Part shown: piece after piece, positions 16,701-25,858 of the stretch
Layout: every line of letters begins with the position of its first letter
How positions within the stretch are numbered: position 1 is the stretch's first letter
Assembly (NCBI GenBank): GCA_001931535.1
Contig: CP016211.1
Location: 6,617,573 to 6,681,572 of the forward strand
Reading direction: 5' to 3'
Origin: Minicystis rosea
Lineage (GTDB): Bacteria; Myxococcota_A; Polyangia; Polyangiales; Polyangiaceae
Length of the DNA: 64,000 bases
Translations under genes and position numbers: made by a program
Notes under the pieces: generated by a model
Told to the model about the DNA's origin: nothing
The model's input: the letters and a program-made list of their open reading frames with translations, nothing else
The model's database searches: none

Positions 16701-16732
16701 CCGCGCCGCGCTGCCATCGCTGGAGCGCCGCA

Positions 16733-16789
16733 TTCGTTCGAGCTCAAACGATCGCGCCGGCGCACTTCAATCGTTTGAGCTCCAACGAT
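16733..16789. promoter_or_regulatory. Pair of 20-bp imperfect palindromes centred on GAGCTC
   Basis: TTCGTTCGAGCTCAAACGAT (16733-16752) and ATCGTTTGAGCTCCAACGAT (16770-16789) are near-identical palindromes 37 bases apart. GAGCTCAAACGAT in the first also pairs perfectly with ATCGTTTGAGCTC in the second (13-bp stem). They lie between two convergent genes, so they could be a bidirectional hairpin or a pair of regulator sites. No U-tract is present. Confidence 0.5.
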
Positions 16790-16864
16790 TGCACCGGCGG
16801 AGCGCGATCATGGCACGCCCGCGGAGAGCGCCTCCAGACGCGCTCGCGGGCGCCGGCCATCGCG

Positions 16865-17551
16865 TCAATCCCGAGCGGGTAGCGTCTTGCGCCAGCGGGC
16901 CCGCAGCGCGCTCGGCCTCTCGCCGAACGTTTCCTTCAAGAACGAAGCGCTGACCACGCGGTCGGTCCGGAACTTTCGGAAGTCCTGCCGCAGCTCGCAG
17001 AAAGCCACGAGGATGCGCCTCGCGTCGAAGTAGCCCACCACCACCGGCCACACCACGCGCTCGCTCTCGCGATCCTGCTCGTCGCGGTAGCGGAGGCGGA
17101 TCTTGGTGCCGGCGCGGATGGCCTCGCGCACGGCGACCATGTCGAGCGTATCGGGCGCCATCTCCAGCGCCGGAGGCGCGCCGACCGCGGGATCGAGCAC
17201 CAGCGGGCGCAGGCGCTCGGGGACGGTGGCGGCGATCTTGGCGATGAGATCCTGCGCGGCCCGGCGCAGCGCGCTGTCGCCGCGGGACGACACCCACTCC
17301 GCGCCCAGCACCGCGACCTCGATCTCGTCGGGCGTGAGCATGAGGGGCGGCATGTCGTAGCCGCGATCGATGACGTACCCCGTGCCCGCCTCGCCGCGGA
17401 TGGGGACGCGCTGCGCGATCAGGTCGGCGACGTCGCGGTAGACGGTGCGCTTGGAGATCTCGAGCTGCGCGGCCAGCGCGTCGGCGGTGATGGGGCCGCG
17501 CTGGCGACGGAGGACTTGGATGATCTGAAAGAGTCGATCGGCCCGGCGCAC
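16865..17551 (-). CDS. YafY-type HTH and WYL-domain transcriptional regulator
   Basis: The 228-residue protein starts with an HTH of the DeoR/HTH_11 kind (RADRLFQIIQVLRR, ITADALAAQLEISKRTVYRD, residues 3-50). A WYL domain follows (about 130-200), here with RLRYRDEQDRESERVVWPVV, GYFDARRILVAFCE and FRTDRV. WYL domains bind ligands or nucleotides and switch repression. The start is a GTG at 17551. It is divergent from the GST-SDR pair, and an inverted repeat sits directly in front of its start codon, so it most likely autoregulates and controls that pair. Confidence 0.88.
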   Translation of the reverse strand: MRRADRLFQIIQVLRRQRGPITADALAAQLEISKRTVYRDVADLIAQRVPIRGEAGTGYVIDRGYDMPPLMLTPDEIEVAVLGAEWVSSRGDSALRRAAQDLIAKIAATVPERLRPLVLDPAVGAPPALEMAPDTLDMVAVREAIRAGTKIRLRYRDEQDRESERVVWPVVVGYFDARRILVAFCELRQDFRKFRTDRVVSASFLKETFGERPSALRARWRKTLPARD

Positions 17552-17553
17552 AC

Positions 17554-17575
17554 TGCTGCCAGCACGTTGTCAGCA
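17554..17575. promoter_or_regulatory. Likely WYL-regulator operator (inverted repeat)
   Basis: TGCTGCCA (17554-17561), a 6-base spacer, then TGTCAGCA (17568-17575). The two arms are complementary at 7 of 8 positions. It lies in the 84-bp divergent promoter region between the WYL regulator and the GST gene, two bases from the regulator's GTG. Confidence 0.5.
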
Positions 17576-17635
17576 GGGAGGCCGTACAGCAAGCACGCTG
17601 GGTCCACGGCGGACCCGAGGAGCAGAGACACGCCC

Positions 17636-18352
17636 ATGATCACGCTGTTCGGCGGCGGCCCCCAATTCGGCCTGCCCGAGCTCAGCCCGTTCGTGACCAA
17701 GACCGAGGTGCAGCTCCAGATGCTGGGCCTCCCCTACGCGAAGGAGCGCGCCCGGCCCGAGCAATCGCCCAAGGGGCAGCTCCCCTTCATCGACGACGAC
17801 GGGACCCGCATCGCCGACTCGTACTTCATCCGCGAGCACCTCGAGAGGAAGCTCGGCAAGGATCTGGACGCGCACCTCGACGCTCGGCAACGCGCCGAGG
17901 CGTGGGCCATCGAGCGGATGCTCGAGGACCACCTCGTTTCGGCCCTCCGCTACACGCGGTGGCTCCTGCCGGAGAACTTCGCCAAGGGGCCGGCGCACCT
18001 CGTGGACGGGGCGCCCGAAGCGCTGCGGCCCAAGCTGCGCGAGGAGATCCTGGGGCGCGTGCGCGACGCGCTGCGCGCGGTCGGTGCGGCGCGGCACTCG
18101 CTCGACGAGGTGACCGCGCAGAGTGAGCGATCGCTGTCGGCCCTGAGCCTGTTCCTCGGGGACAAGCCCCACCTGTTCGGCGAGAGGTCCGCGGTGGACG
18201 CGCTCGCGTTCGCGGTGCTGGCCGGGATCCTGACGCCGTTCTTCGAGTCGCCGCTGCGACAGAAGGCGCTGGGTCACGCGAACCTCGTCGCCTACACGGG
18301 GCGGTTGATGAACGAATTCTTCCCGGACCACCCGTGGAAGGTGGAGGGCTGA
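17636..18352 (+). CDS. Glutathione S-transferase family protein (metaxin/Tom37-like)
   Basis: The 238-residue protein has a thioredoxin-like N-terminal half (residues 1-75: ITLFGGGPQFGLPELSPFVT, VQLQMLGLPYAKERARPEQS, KGQLPFIDDDGTRIADSYFI) and an all-helical C-terminal half. The GQLPFIDDDGTRIADS region corresponds to the cis-Pro and glutathione-binding SNAIL-type motif. The pattern is closest to the GST_N_4/metaxin-like group. A GAGGAG at 17617-17622 precedes the ATG. An SDR gene starts 5 bases after its stop. Probably detoxification; substrate unknown. Confidence 0.82.
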   Translation: MITLFGGGPQFGLPELSPFVTKTEVQLQMLGLPYAKERARPEQSPKGQLPFIDDDGTRIADSYFIREHLERKLGKDLDAHLDARQRAEAWAIERMLEDHLVSALRYTRWLLPENFAKGPAHLVDGAPEALRPKLREEILGRVRDALRAVGAARHSLDEVTAQSERSLSALSLFLGDKPHLFGERSAVDALAFAVLAGILTPFFESPLRQKALGHANLVAYTGRLMNEFFPDHPWKVEG

Positions 18353-18357
18353 GGAAC

Positions 18358-19107
18358 ATGAGCTCGTTCGACGAAAAAGTCGCTCTGGTGAGCGGTGGGA
18401 GCTCGGGCATCGGGGAGGCTGCTGCGGTCGCCCTGAGGCGCGCGGGCGCGAAGGTCTTCGGTGCGGCGAGCGGAGAGGCCTCGCGCGCCGCGGCGGAGGC
18501 TCGACACCCGGACATCGATTGGATCGTGTGCGACGTCCGGAGCCGCGCGAGCATCGACGCTGCGGTCGACGCAGTCCTCCGCTCCGCGGGCCGCCTCGAC
18601 GTGCTCGTCAACAACGCCGGCATCTACGGCTTCGCGCCGCTCGAGGCCGCGCGCGAAGAGCTCGTCCGTTCGCACTTCGAGGTCAACGTCTTCGGTCTGA
18701 CGTTCCTGACGCAGGCGGCCCTGCCAGCCCTGAAATCGAGCCGCGGATCGATCGTCAACGTCAGCAGCGCCGCAGCTCAACGCGCGCTCGCCGGCAATTC
18801 GATCAACGCGGCCACGAAGGCCGCCGTGGACTCGCTCACCCGATCGTGGGCTGTCGAGCTCGCCGCACACGGCATCCGTGTCAACGCCGTCGCGCCCGGC
18901 CCGACGACCACCCCGGGCGTCGCAAAGCTCCCCATCCCGGCCGAGATGCGCGCGGTCGTGGTCGAAGCGCTGCTGAAGAAAATCCCGCTCGGCCGCAGCG
19001 GGGCGAGCGAAGAGGTCGCGCGCTGGATCGTCGCGCTCGCCGATCCGAGCGCGAGCTGGCTCACGGGTCAGGTCCTCGCGATCGACGGCGGCATGAGCGT
19101 GGGCTGA
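18358..19107 (+). CDS. SDR-family protein lacking the catalytic tyrosine
   Basis: The 249-residue Rossmann protein has the NAD(P)-binding GGSSGIGEA motif (residues ~13-21), NNAG (~83-86) and IVNVSS. At the YxxxK site it reads N-A-A-T-K: Asn150 replaces the catalytic Tyr and Lys154 is kept. Cofactor binding should be intact, but classical dehydrogenase chemistry is doubtful unless another residue substitutes. It closes with the usual LTGQVLAIDGGMS. It is co-transcribed with the GST gene (5-bp gap) and probably under the divergent WYL regulator. Confidence 0.85.
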   Translation: MSSFDEKVALVSGGSSGIGEAAAVALRRAGAKVFGAASGEASRAAAEARHPDIDWIVCDVRSRASIDAAVDAVLRSAGRLDVLVNNAGIYGFAPLEAAREELVRSHFEVNVFGLTFLTQAALPALKSSRGSIVNVSSAAAQRALAGNSINAATKAAVDSLTRSWAVELAAHGIRVNAVAPGPTTTPGVAKLPIPAEMRAVVVEALLKKIPLGRSGASEEVARWIVALADPSASWLTGQVLAIDGGMSVG

Positions 19108-19161
19108 CGCATGGGCTGACCGACACCCACGCCGTCGCCTCGCCCCCAACGGGTCAAGTCT

Positions 19162-20082
19162 CTAGAGCTTGAGCAGCACGCGGTTGCGGCCGCCGCGCTT
19201 GGCTTCGTAGAGCGCCGAGTCGGCCGCCGCGATGAATTGGTCGCGCGTCTCCACCTGCGCCTCGGGGTAGCCGGCGACGCCGATGCTGATGGTGACGGGG
19301 AGCCGCAGGCCGCCGTGCTCGAAGGGCGTCGCCTCGACCGTCGAGCGCAGCCGCTCGCCGAGCACGCCGGCGCTGGGCAGCGGAACGCCGCGGCAGATCA
19401 CGCCGAACTCTTCGCCGCCGTAGCGCGCGAACACGTCCTCCGCGCGCACCGTGCTCATGGCCACCTTGGCGAGCCGCTGGAGCACGTAGTCGCCGGCGAG
19501 GTGACCGTAGGTGTCGTTCACCCGCTTGAAGTGATCGACGTCGAACATGAGCAGCGACAAGTGCGTTTGGTGGCGCCGCGCGTACGCTATCTCTTCGTCT
19601 AGCCGCTTGAGGAAGTAGGTCTTGTTGTACGCCTTGGTGAGGCCGTCGAGCGTGGCGGCCTCGTACATCTGCTGCTGGAAATGCTCGTCGAGGTGATCGT
19701 TGTAGGTGAACTTGAGGATGGTCGTGGATCCGAGGCGGATCTTGTCCCCGTCCTTGAGCGTCTGCAGCGTGACCGGCGTGCCGTTGACGGTGGTGCCGTT
19801 CGAGCTCTTCAAGTCCTCGATCACCAACTCGCCGCCGCTCTGGAAGATGCGCGCGTGGCGGCGGGAGATGCCGTCGTCGTTGAGACGGATGGTGGCGTTC
19901 TGCCCGCGGCCGAGGAAGGTCTCGCTTTCTTCCAAGCGATACATCTCGTGGATGTTCGAGCCGGCGAGCACGTGGAGATAGGGCCGATCGCGCTTCGACT
20001 TGACGTTGAGCTCCTGCTGGAGCTCTCCCAGGTTCGCGACCCTGGTGATCTCGGCTTCGTCGTCGGACAACCGGCTGCTCAT
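19162..20082 (-). CDS. FHA-GGDEF diguanylate cyclase
   Basis: The 306-residue soluble protein has an FHA domain at about residues 37-125 (GRGQNATIRLND, ISRRHARIF, KSSNGTTVNG), which binds phosphothreonine. A GGDEF domain follows at about 140-306, with the active-site GGEEF at 222-226 and an RxxD product-inhibition site (RAED, 213-216). It should make c-di-GMP from two GTP and be feedback-inhibited. The FHA part links it to Ser/Thr kinase signalling, which myxobacteria use heavily; a kinase gene lies about 2.5 kb away, but a direct link is speculation. Confidence 0.92.
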   Translation of the reverse strand: MSSRLSDDEAEITRVANLGELQQELNVKSKRDRPYLHVLAGSNIHEMYRLEESETFLGRGQNATIRLNDDGISRRHARIFQSGGELVIEDLKSSNGTTVNGTPVTLQTLKDGDKIRLGSTTILKFTYNDHLDEHFQQQMYEAATLDGLTKAYNKTYFLKRLDEEIAYARRHQTHLSLLMFDVDHFKRVNDTYGHLAGDYVLQRLAKVAMSTVRAEDVFARYGGEEFGVICRGVPLPSAGVLGERLRSTVEATPFEHGGLRLPVTISIGVAGYPEAQVETRDQFIAAADSALYEAKRGGRNRVLLKL

Positions 20083-20137
20083 ACCTCGACCGCCTATCCT
20101 AACCGAAACGGCGGCGACGCGAGGCGCCTTCGCGCCG

Positions 20138-20815
20138 TCAAGCCGCCTTGCCCAACGGAATCACGAGCTGCTCGACATGCACCGTCACCGCCTCGGCCTT
20201 CGTCGCCGGGCCGTGAATCTCGATCAGCGTAGCATCCGCATGCAGCCACGGGCCCGCCCCCCGCGGGGCCTCGCCGACGGATCCCACGTTGATCACGCGC
20301 ATCCCCGCCACCACCCGGTCGAAGGGGACGTGTGACCCACCGCAGACCACGATGTCGGCGGGATCGTCCCCCAAGAGCGCCGAGATCTCGTCGTCGCTCA
20401 TGTCGTGCGACAGCGGCTCCATCGGGTCGGAGGGCGAGCCGTGCACCAGGACGAGCTCGCCGCCGTCGTCGAGGGGCAAGCGCACGGTCGCCGGGAGCCG
20501 CGAGAGGCGCGCGAGGATGAGCTCGCCCAGCTCGCGGCGGACCTCCGCCATGCGATCGAGCCGCACCCGCTCGTGGTCGCTGCGCGGCCGAATCGTCCCG
20601 GGATCGATGGTGGCGAGCGCCCGATCGCCAATCCCCTGCACGCAGACCGCGCCCGCTTGGGTGAGCCGCCGCCACGTTTCCAAAGGCTCGGGACCGGGGA
20701 AACAGAGATCGCCCGCGACGAGGAGCTTGTCGTAGCCACGGCGCTCCGCCGTCGCGAGGACGGCCGACAGCGCGTCGGCGTGGCCATGAATGTCGGAGAT
20801 GCACAGGAGCCGCAC
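20138..20815 (-). CDS. Metallophosphoesterase (YfcE/MJ0936-like)
   Basis: The 225-residue protein begins RLLCISDIHGHADAL with the DxH metal motif at once, followed by LLVAGDLCF, VHGSPSD and GGSHVPF (the GHTH-like block with Gly-Ser-His). This fits small cytoplasmic phosphodiesterases of the YfcE type. I chose the GTG at 20815 because the fold starts immediately after it; the frame is open to 21043 but that part looks non-coding. Substrate unknown. Confidence 0.78.
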   Translation of the reverse strand: MRLLCISDIHGHADALSAVLATAERRGYDKLLVAGDLCFPGPEPLETWRRLTQAGAVCVQGIGDRALATIDPGTIRPRSDHERVRLDRMAEVRRELGELILARLSRLPATVRLPLDDGGELVLVHGSPSDPMEPLSHDMSDDEISALLGDDPADIVVCGGSHVPFDRVVAGMRVINVGSVGEAPRGAGPWLHADATLIEIHGPATKAEAVTVHVEQLVIPLGKAA

Positions 20816-21606
20816 GACGGGCGAGGATAAGAGGCAGCGGCGGGATGCGCCACGAGGATCGGCGCGATCGTCACGCGGGCGCCGACGGCTCGGCCACGAA
20901 GCGCGGAATGGGACGAAGCCCCATCGAAACCAGATAGTTCCGCTTGCGCGAAGATCGGCGATGAGCACAGCCCGCGCCGTCGTGCCGAAGGTGCGGACGA
21001 GGCCCGTCGAAAAGAGACAGGGGTGCCCGAGCATCGCATCCATCAGGGCACGGCCGCGCGCTCACGGCCCGAGCCGTGAACGTTCCGTCGAACCGATCGC
21101 ACGCGATCCGAACGGTGGAAGGCGAACCGCGAAAGCGCAGCGTCACGGCATCATCCCACGAGCGACGGAAGGCGTCGCCCTCACCGCGTGCAGCGAAGCA
21201 CATCGACACGCGTCGCGTCACGAAGGAGGAGCCGCTGGACGAGCCTGGCCATCGCGCGCGACATGCGAGCAGGCGCCCGGCCGGACGAGCTTCCTCGATG
21301 TCGCGCTTCTCCGGCTCCGTCGCCGGCGTGTCCTCGACGGGAACGCGCTGCGCTGCCAAGAGCAAGGGATCGTCCTCCGCGATCCGTACCGTCCCGGCCG
21401 CTGCGCCGCGGCCCTTCGCGAACGGGCAGGTCGACCAGACACCGCAGCGAACGAGCCCATTTCGAGCACAACGAGGCCCAGGATCGGAGTGATCCAACGC
21501 GCTCCGAAGGCGCTCGGATCGAGTGAGGCCCGTGTGCCGCGCGCGTCGTGGAGAGCACGCACGCCCTTCCCTGGGCCGCGTCTCGCGCTAACGTGGCACG
21601 CATTCG
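20816..21606. other. Intergenic stretch without a recognised gene
   Basis: Open frames on both strands cross this ~790-bp stretch, but none shows the high third-position GC of the neighbouring genes or a family motif. A short hydrophobic run (ITPILGLVVLEMGSFAAV) appears in one minus-strand frame near 21430-21490 without a convincing protein around it. It may be a decayed gene or regulatory DNA before glnE. Confidence 0.5.
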
Positions 21607-24600
21607 ATGCCGCGCCTCTCCAAGCTCCTCGTGCTCGCGCAGACGATCGATCCCGAGAGAGCCGCGGTGTGCGCGGCGCGGATGGCGCGGGTGCTTCCCA
21701 AAGGAGCCACGGCGCATGCGCTCGCCACGCTGCTCGGCACCGCGTATCCCGCGCTCTCGTCGATGCTGGAGGGATCGCCCGACATCGCGGTGCGCCTCGC
21801 GGACGAAGGGCACACGTCTTCGCGCGATCACGGCGACTTCCTCGCGCGCATCCTGGCGCGCGTCGGGGATCTCGGCGACAACGAGCGCGTGCAGCGCGAG
21901 CTGCGGCGGGCCGCGCGCGACGAGCGCATCCGCATCGCGCTGCGCGAGCTCTTGCCGCCCTCGCTGGGCGGCGCCGACGTCGACGTCACCGCGCGCGAGC
22001 TCTCGGAGCTCGCGGACGCCACCATCGAGGTCGCGCTGGCCGAGGCCACCTACGCCGTCTCGCAGCGCTTCGGCGAGCCGCGCACCGCGTCCGGCGGGCG
22101 CGGGCGCTTCACCGTGCTCGGCATGGGCAAGCTCGGCGGCGAAGAGCTCAACGCCGGATCCGACGTCGATCTCATCTACTTCTACGACACCGATGACGGC
22201 ACGGCCGAGCCCGCGAAGGGCGATCCCATCACGCTCCACGATTACTGGACCCGCGTCGCGCGCCGCCTGACCGCGAACCTCGAAGAGGTCACCGCCGACG
22301 GGTTCGTGTGGCGCGTCGATCTGCGCCTCCGGCCCGAAGGACGCGCCGGCCCGCTGGTCAACTCGCTCGCGGCCGCGGAGCGTTACTACGAGTCGTTCGG
22401 CCGCTTGTGGGAGCGCGCGGCCCTCCTCCGCGCGCGGCCCGTCGCGGGCGATCGCGACTTCGGCGAGGAGGTGCTCGCCATGCTCTCGCCCTTCATCTGG
22501 CGGCGGCGCGTCGATCCCAAGCTCGCGCTCGAGATGGCGGGTCTCGTGCAGCGCGCGCGGGCCGAGCTGTCCGACGATCCGGCGCGCGATCTCAAGCTCG
22601 GGCCCGGCGGCATCCGCGAGGCGGAGTTCTTCGTGCAAGCGCTCCAGCTCATCTGGGGTGGCAAGGAGCCGCGGGTGCGCGTGCGCAACACGCTCGACGG
22701 CGTGCGCCGCCTGCGCGCCGCGGGCTTCGTCACCGATCGCGAGGCCCGCGAGATCGTCGAGGGCTACATCGCGCTCCGCCGCGCCGAGCACGCCGTGCAG
22801 GTCGCCTCCGGCCTCCAGACCCACGCGCTCCCGCGCGAGCCCGATGCGCGCGCGCGGCTCGCCCGCACCCTCGGCTTCCCCACGGTGGACGCCTTCGCCG
22901 CCGACGTGGCCCGCCATCAACGGCGCGTAGCCGCGCGCTTCGTCTCCCTGCTCCCCGACGGCGCGCCCGCGACCTCGCGCTTCACGTCGGCGATCGCTGC
23001 GCTCGATCGCTCCGACGCCGAAGGGTTCGCCGAGGCCATCACCCGCGCCGCCAACGGCGCCGCCGTGACCATCGCGGGCGCCGTCGAGATCGTCGCCGAG
23101 CAGCCCGGCCTGCGCGCGGACAAACCTGGATCCGCCGCCGATTCCGAGCGCTGGAACGACGTGGCCCGCGATCTCTTCGAGCTCTCGCGCCACCCCGACG
23201 CGCCGCTCGGCGGGCGCACGCGCGAGCAGTTCGTCGAGCTGGCCGAGGCGGTGCTCGAAGCCGTCGTCGACGCCGCCGATCCCGAGCAGGCCGCGCGTTA
23301 CCTGCGCATCTTCTTCGCGCGCGTGAAGCGCCCCGGCGTGTACATCAAGCTCCTCGGCGACGACACCCGCGCCGTGCGCCGCCTCGTCGAGGCGCTGGGC
23401 GCGAGCGCCTTCATCGGCGACGCGCTGGCCAACAACCCCGAGCGCGGCGACGTCGTCCTCTTCGCGCGCGGCGCGCCCACGCCGCACATGGCGCGCGCCG
23501 AGGTCGACATCGCCATCGGCGAGGTCACGGCCACGGGCGCGGTCGAGCGCGACGGCGAGGAGGCCATCGCCGACGCCCTCCGCCGCGCCAAAGCCCGCGT
23601 GACGCTGGAGGTGGGCCTCGCCGATCTGGCCAGCCAGCTCGGCACGCGCGAGCTCACGCACACGCTCTCCGCGCTCGCCGACGCCGAGCTCGAGGCCGCC
23701 GCGCGCTACGCCTTGCACACGCCCGAAGGCGAGAGCGTGCGCGGCCTCTCGGTGCTCGCCATGGGCAAGCTCGGCGGCCGCGAAATCGGCTATGGATCGG
23801 ACCTCGACGTGATCTTCCTCTTCGATCCGTCGGCGGCCCCGCCGGGCAAGGACGCGGACGCGTACTTCGCGCGCTCGGCGCGGAAGATCATCCAGCTCAT
23901 CAGCGTCTCGCACGCCGCCGGCCCGGGCTACGAGCTCGACACGCGCCTCCGCCCCTCGGGCAACCAAGGGCTGCTCGTGACCTCGCTCGAAGCCTTCGCG
24001 CGCTATCACGGCATCGGCGCGGAGGGCGGCCCGGCGAGCCTCGACGGCGTCACGAGCCCGCGCGCGCGGGCGCAGGCATGGGAACGCCTCGCGCTGCTGC
24101 GTGCCCGCGCCGCCGCCGGCGATCCCACGCTGGGCGCGCAGGCCATGCGCATCGCCCACGCCGCCGCCTACGAAATGCCCACCGATCCCCGCGCCGTCGC
24201 CGAAGAGATCCACCGCCTGCGCATGCGCCTCGAACGAGAGAACTCGCAGGAGCGAAGAGGTCGCTACGACATCAAGCTCGGCCGCGGCGGCCTCGTGGAC
24301 ATCGAGTTCGCGGTGCAGCTCCTCCAGCTCGAGCACGGCAAGGATCCCCGCGTGCGCACCCCCGAGACCGCCATCGCCATCGAAGCGCTGGCCGCCGCCG
24401 GCTACCTCCAAGCGGAGCACGCCGACACGCTGCGCGACGGCTACGCCTTCCTCCGCAAGCTCGAGCAGCGCATCCGCATCCTCCACGGCACCCCCGCGCA
24501 GCTCCTCGAAGAGAACGCGCCCGGCCTCTTCCCCCTCGCGCGTCGCATGGGCATCCGCGATCGCCGCGGCAGCGAAGCCGGCGTCGAGCTCATCGCCCGC

Positions 24601-24660
24601 TACCGCGAAGTCACCGAGCGCGTCCGCGCCACCTACGAAGCGCTCGTCATCGGCTCGTGA
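21607..24660 (+). CDS. glnE: Bifunctional glutamine-synthetase adenylyltransferase/deadenylylase
   Basis: The 1017-residue protein carries the two nucleotidyltransferase domains that define GlnE. The first has GMGKLGG from residue ~172 with GSDVDLIYFYD. The second has AMGKLGG from ~718 with GSDLDVIFLFD. Both are followed by the helical blocks LKLGPGGIREAEFFVQALQL and IKLGRGGLVDIEFAVQLLQL. In the families studied, the N-terminal half deadenylylates and the C-terminal half adenylylates glutamine synthetase in response to PII and glutamine. The length is typical (~950-1050). No glnA, glnB or glnD is in the window. Confidence 0.95.
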   Translation: MPRLSKLLVLAQTIDPERAAVCAARMARVLPKGATAHALATLLGTAYPALSSMLEGSPDIAVRLADEGHTSSRDHGDFLARILARVGDLGDNERVQRELRRAARDERIRIALRELLPPSLGGADVDVTARELSELADATIEVALAEATYAVSQRFGEPRTASGGRGRFTVLGMGKLGGEELNAGSDVDLIYFYDTDDGTAEPAKGDPITLHDYWTRVARRLTANLEEVTADGFVWRVDLRLRPEGRAGPLVNSLAAAERYYESFGRLWERAALLRARPVAGDRDFGEEVLAMLSPFIWRRRVDPKLALEMAGLVQRARAELSDDPARDLKLGPGGIREAEFFVQALQLIWGGKEPRVRVRNTLDGVRRLRAAGFVTDREAREIVEGYIALRRAEHAVQVASGLQTHALPREPDARARLARTLGFPTVDAFAADVARHQRRVAARFVSLLPDGAPATSRFTSAIAALDRSDAEGFAEAITRAANGAAVTIAGAVEIVAEQPGLRADKPGSAADSERWNDVARDLFELSRHPDAPLGGRTREQFVELAEAVLEAVVDAADPEQAARYLRIFFARVKRPGVYIKLLGDDTRAVRRLVEALGASAFIGDALANNPERGDVVLFARGAPTPHMARAEVDIAIGEVTATGAVERDGEEAIADALRRAKARVTLEVGLADLASQLGTRELTHTLSALADAELEAAARYALHTPEGESVRGLSVLAMGKLGGREIGYGSDLDVIFLFDPSAAPPGKDADAYFARSARKIIQLISVSHAAGPGYELDTRLRPSGNQGLLVTSLEAFARYHGIGAEGGPASLDGVTSPRARAQAWERLALLRARAAAGDPTLGAQAMRIAHAAAYEMPTDPRAVAEEIHRLRMRLERENSQERRGRYDIKLGRGGLVDIEFAVQLLQLEHGKDPRVRTPETAIAIEALAAAGYLQAEHADTLRDGYAFLRKLEQRIRILHGTPAQLLEENAPGLFPLARRMGIRDRRGSEAGVELIARYREVTERVRATYEALVIGS

Positions 24661-24748
24661 TCCCGCGTCGTCGCAAGGCTGACCTCGGCGGAGCTCCGCT
24701 CAACCCAACGATCTCGGCACGCACACGAAGTTGTGATTGTGTGGCGTC

Positions 24749-25858
24749 ATGACGACTCGGTGCACCGACGGCCTCGCCTCGCGGGACGATGCGACCGTCC
24801 TCGCAGCGACGCCGCGCCGCGTGCGTGCCCGAGGTCGCGTCTCGGCTGCGGCGCGCGGGGCGCTCGCCGGCGGCCTTTTGGTCGGCGCGCTCACCGCGGA
24901 GGGGCGGGCGCTCGCGAGCGATCATCGCTATGCGCGGCTTCGCTACGAGCTCGACGATGCGCAAGGTGTCTGTGCGAACGAAGCCACCTTCCGCGCGCGC
25001 GTCACCAGCCGACTCGGTTACGATCCATTTCGCGCCGACGCTCCGATGGAGGTGAGGATCCGCATCACCGCGCGCCGCGCCCGTGCGCGCGCCGACGTCG
25101 CGCTGATGCAAGACGGTAAGCCCTCGGGCCAGCGCTCGCTCGAAGACGGCCGCTGCGAAGCGCTCACCGACACCGTGGCTTCCGCCGTCGCGCTGGCGCT
25201 CGATCCGGTCGCTGCCGTTCGTGGACTCGAGCCCACGCCGACCGCGGTCATCGAACCACCTCCTCCACCGAGCGCTCCACCGACGACGACTCCGCCGCCG
25301 CCTCCCCCCGCAGACGTGAAAGGCGGAAGCACACCGGCGCCGATCCCCGCGCCGGAAGAGCAGCCCTTCGTTCCCTTCGCCCACGCGGACGGCACGGTCG
25401 GGTTCGCGCGCGCGCCTGCGGTGCTCGTCGGAGGGCGCATCGGCGTCGGTGTTCGCCGCGGTGCCTTCTCCGCCGCAGCCGAGGCGCAAATCGAAGCGAC
25501 GCCCATCTCGGCGAACATCACCCCACACGATCGCGTCAACGTCACCGCGCTGTCCGGCGCGCTGGTCCCTTGTGGCCACTTCAGCGTGCTCGAGGCGTGC
25601 GGCGTCCTCGCGCTCGGCAGCGTGCAGGCCAAGGCGCTCGACGTCGCTCACCCCGAAGTCCAGCGCGCGTTCTTCGCCGTCCTCGGTCTGCGCGCCGGGG
25701 TGATCGTGCCGCTCTCGCGCATGTTCGCGCTGCGGGCGCATGGATCGCTCGCGTTCCCGCTCGCCCGCGCGGCGTACGTGATCGACGGAAGCACCGCCTT
25801 CACGACAGCGTTGGTCGAGGCCTCCGCGAGCGCGGGGGCCGAGGTGCGGTTTCGATGA
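24749..25858 (+). CDS. Exported hypothetical protein, possibly barrel-forming, first gene of a sigma-factor operon
   Basis: I do not recognise a named family. The 369-residue product has a hydrophobic export-type segment near residues 35-57 (ALAGGLLVGALTAEG). An N-terminal domain follows (YARLRYELDDAQGVCANEAT then FRARVTSRLGYDPF), then a Pro-rich linker (~170-195), then a C-terminal region of alternating strands (PAVLVGGRIGVGVRRGAFSA onward) that could be a small outer-membrane barrel. Similar architectures are frequent in Polyangia. Its stop overlaps the next start as ATGA. Confidence 0.6.
   Translation: MTTRCTDGLASRDDATVLAATPRRVRARGRVSAAARGALAGGLLVGALTAEGRALASDHRYARLRYELDDAQGVCANEATFRARVTSRLGYDPFRADAPMEVRIRITARRARARADVALMQDGKPSGQRSLEDGRCEALTDTVASAVALALDPVAAVRGLEPTPTAVIEPPPPPSAPPTTTPPPPPPADVKGGSTPAPIPAPEEQPFVPFAHADGTVGFARAPAVLVGGRIGVGVRRGAFSAAAEAQIEATPISANITPHDRVNVTALSGALVPCGHFSVLEACGVLALGSVQAKALDVAHPEVQRAFFAVLGLRAGVIVPLSRMFALRAHGSLAFPLARAAYVIDGSTAFTTALVEASASAGAEVRFR

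Noticed and set aside
20871..21497. Open frames of 140-210 codons before glnE on both strands
   Set aside because: Arg/Ser-rich products, low third-position GC and no motif.
21181..24486. Very long open frame on the minus strand opposite glnE (about 1100 codons)
   Set aside because: High third-position GC keeps antisense frames open; glnE has clear family motifs and the antisense reading has none.
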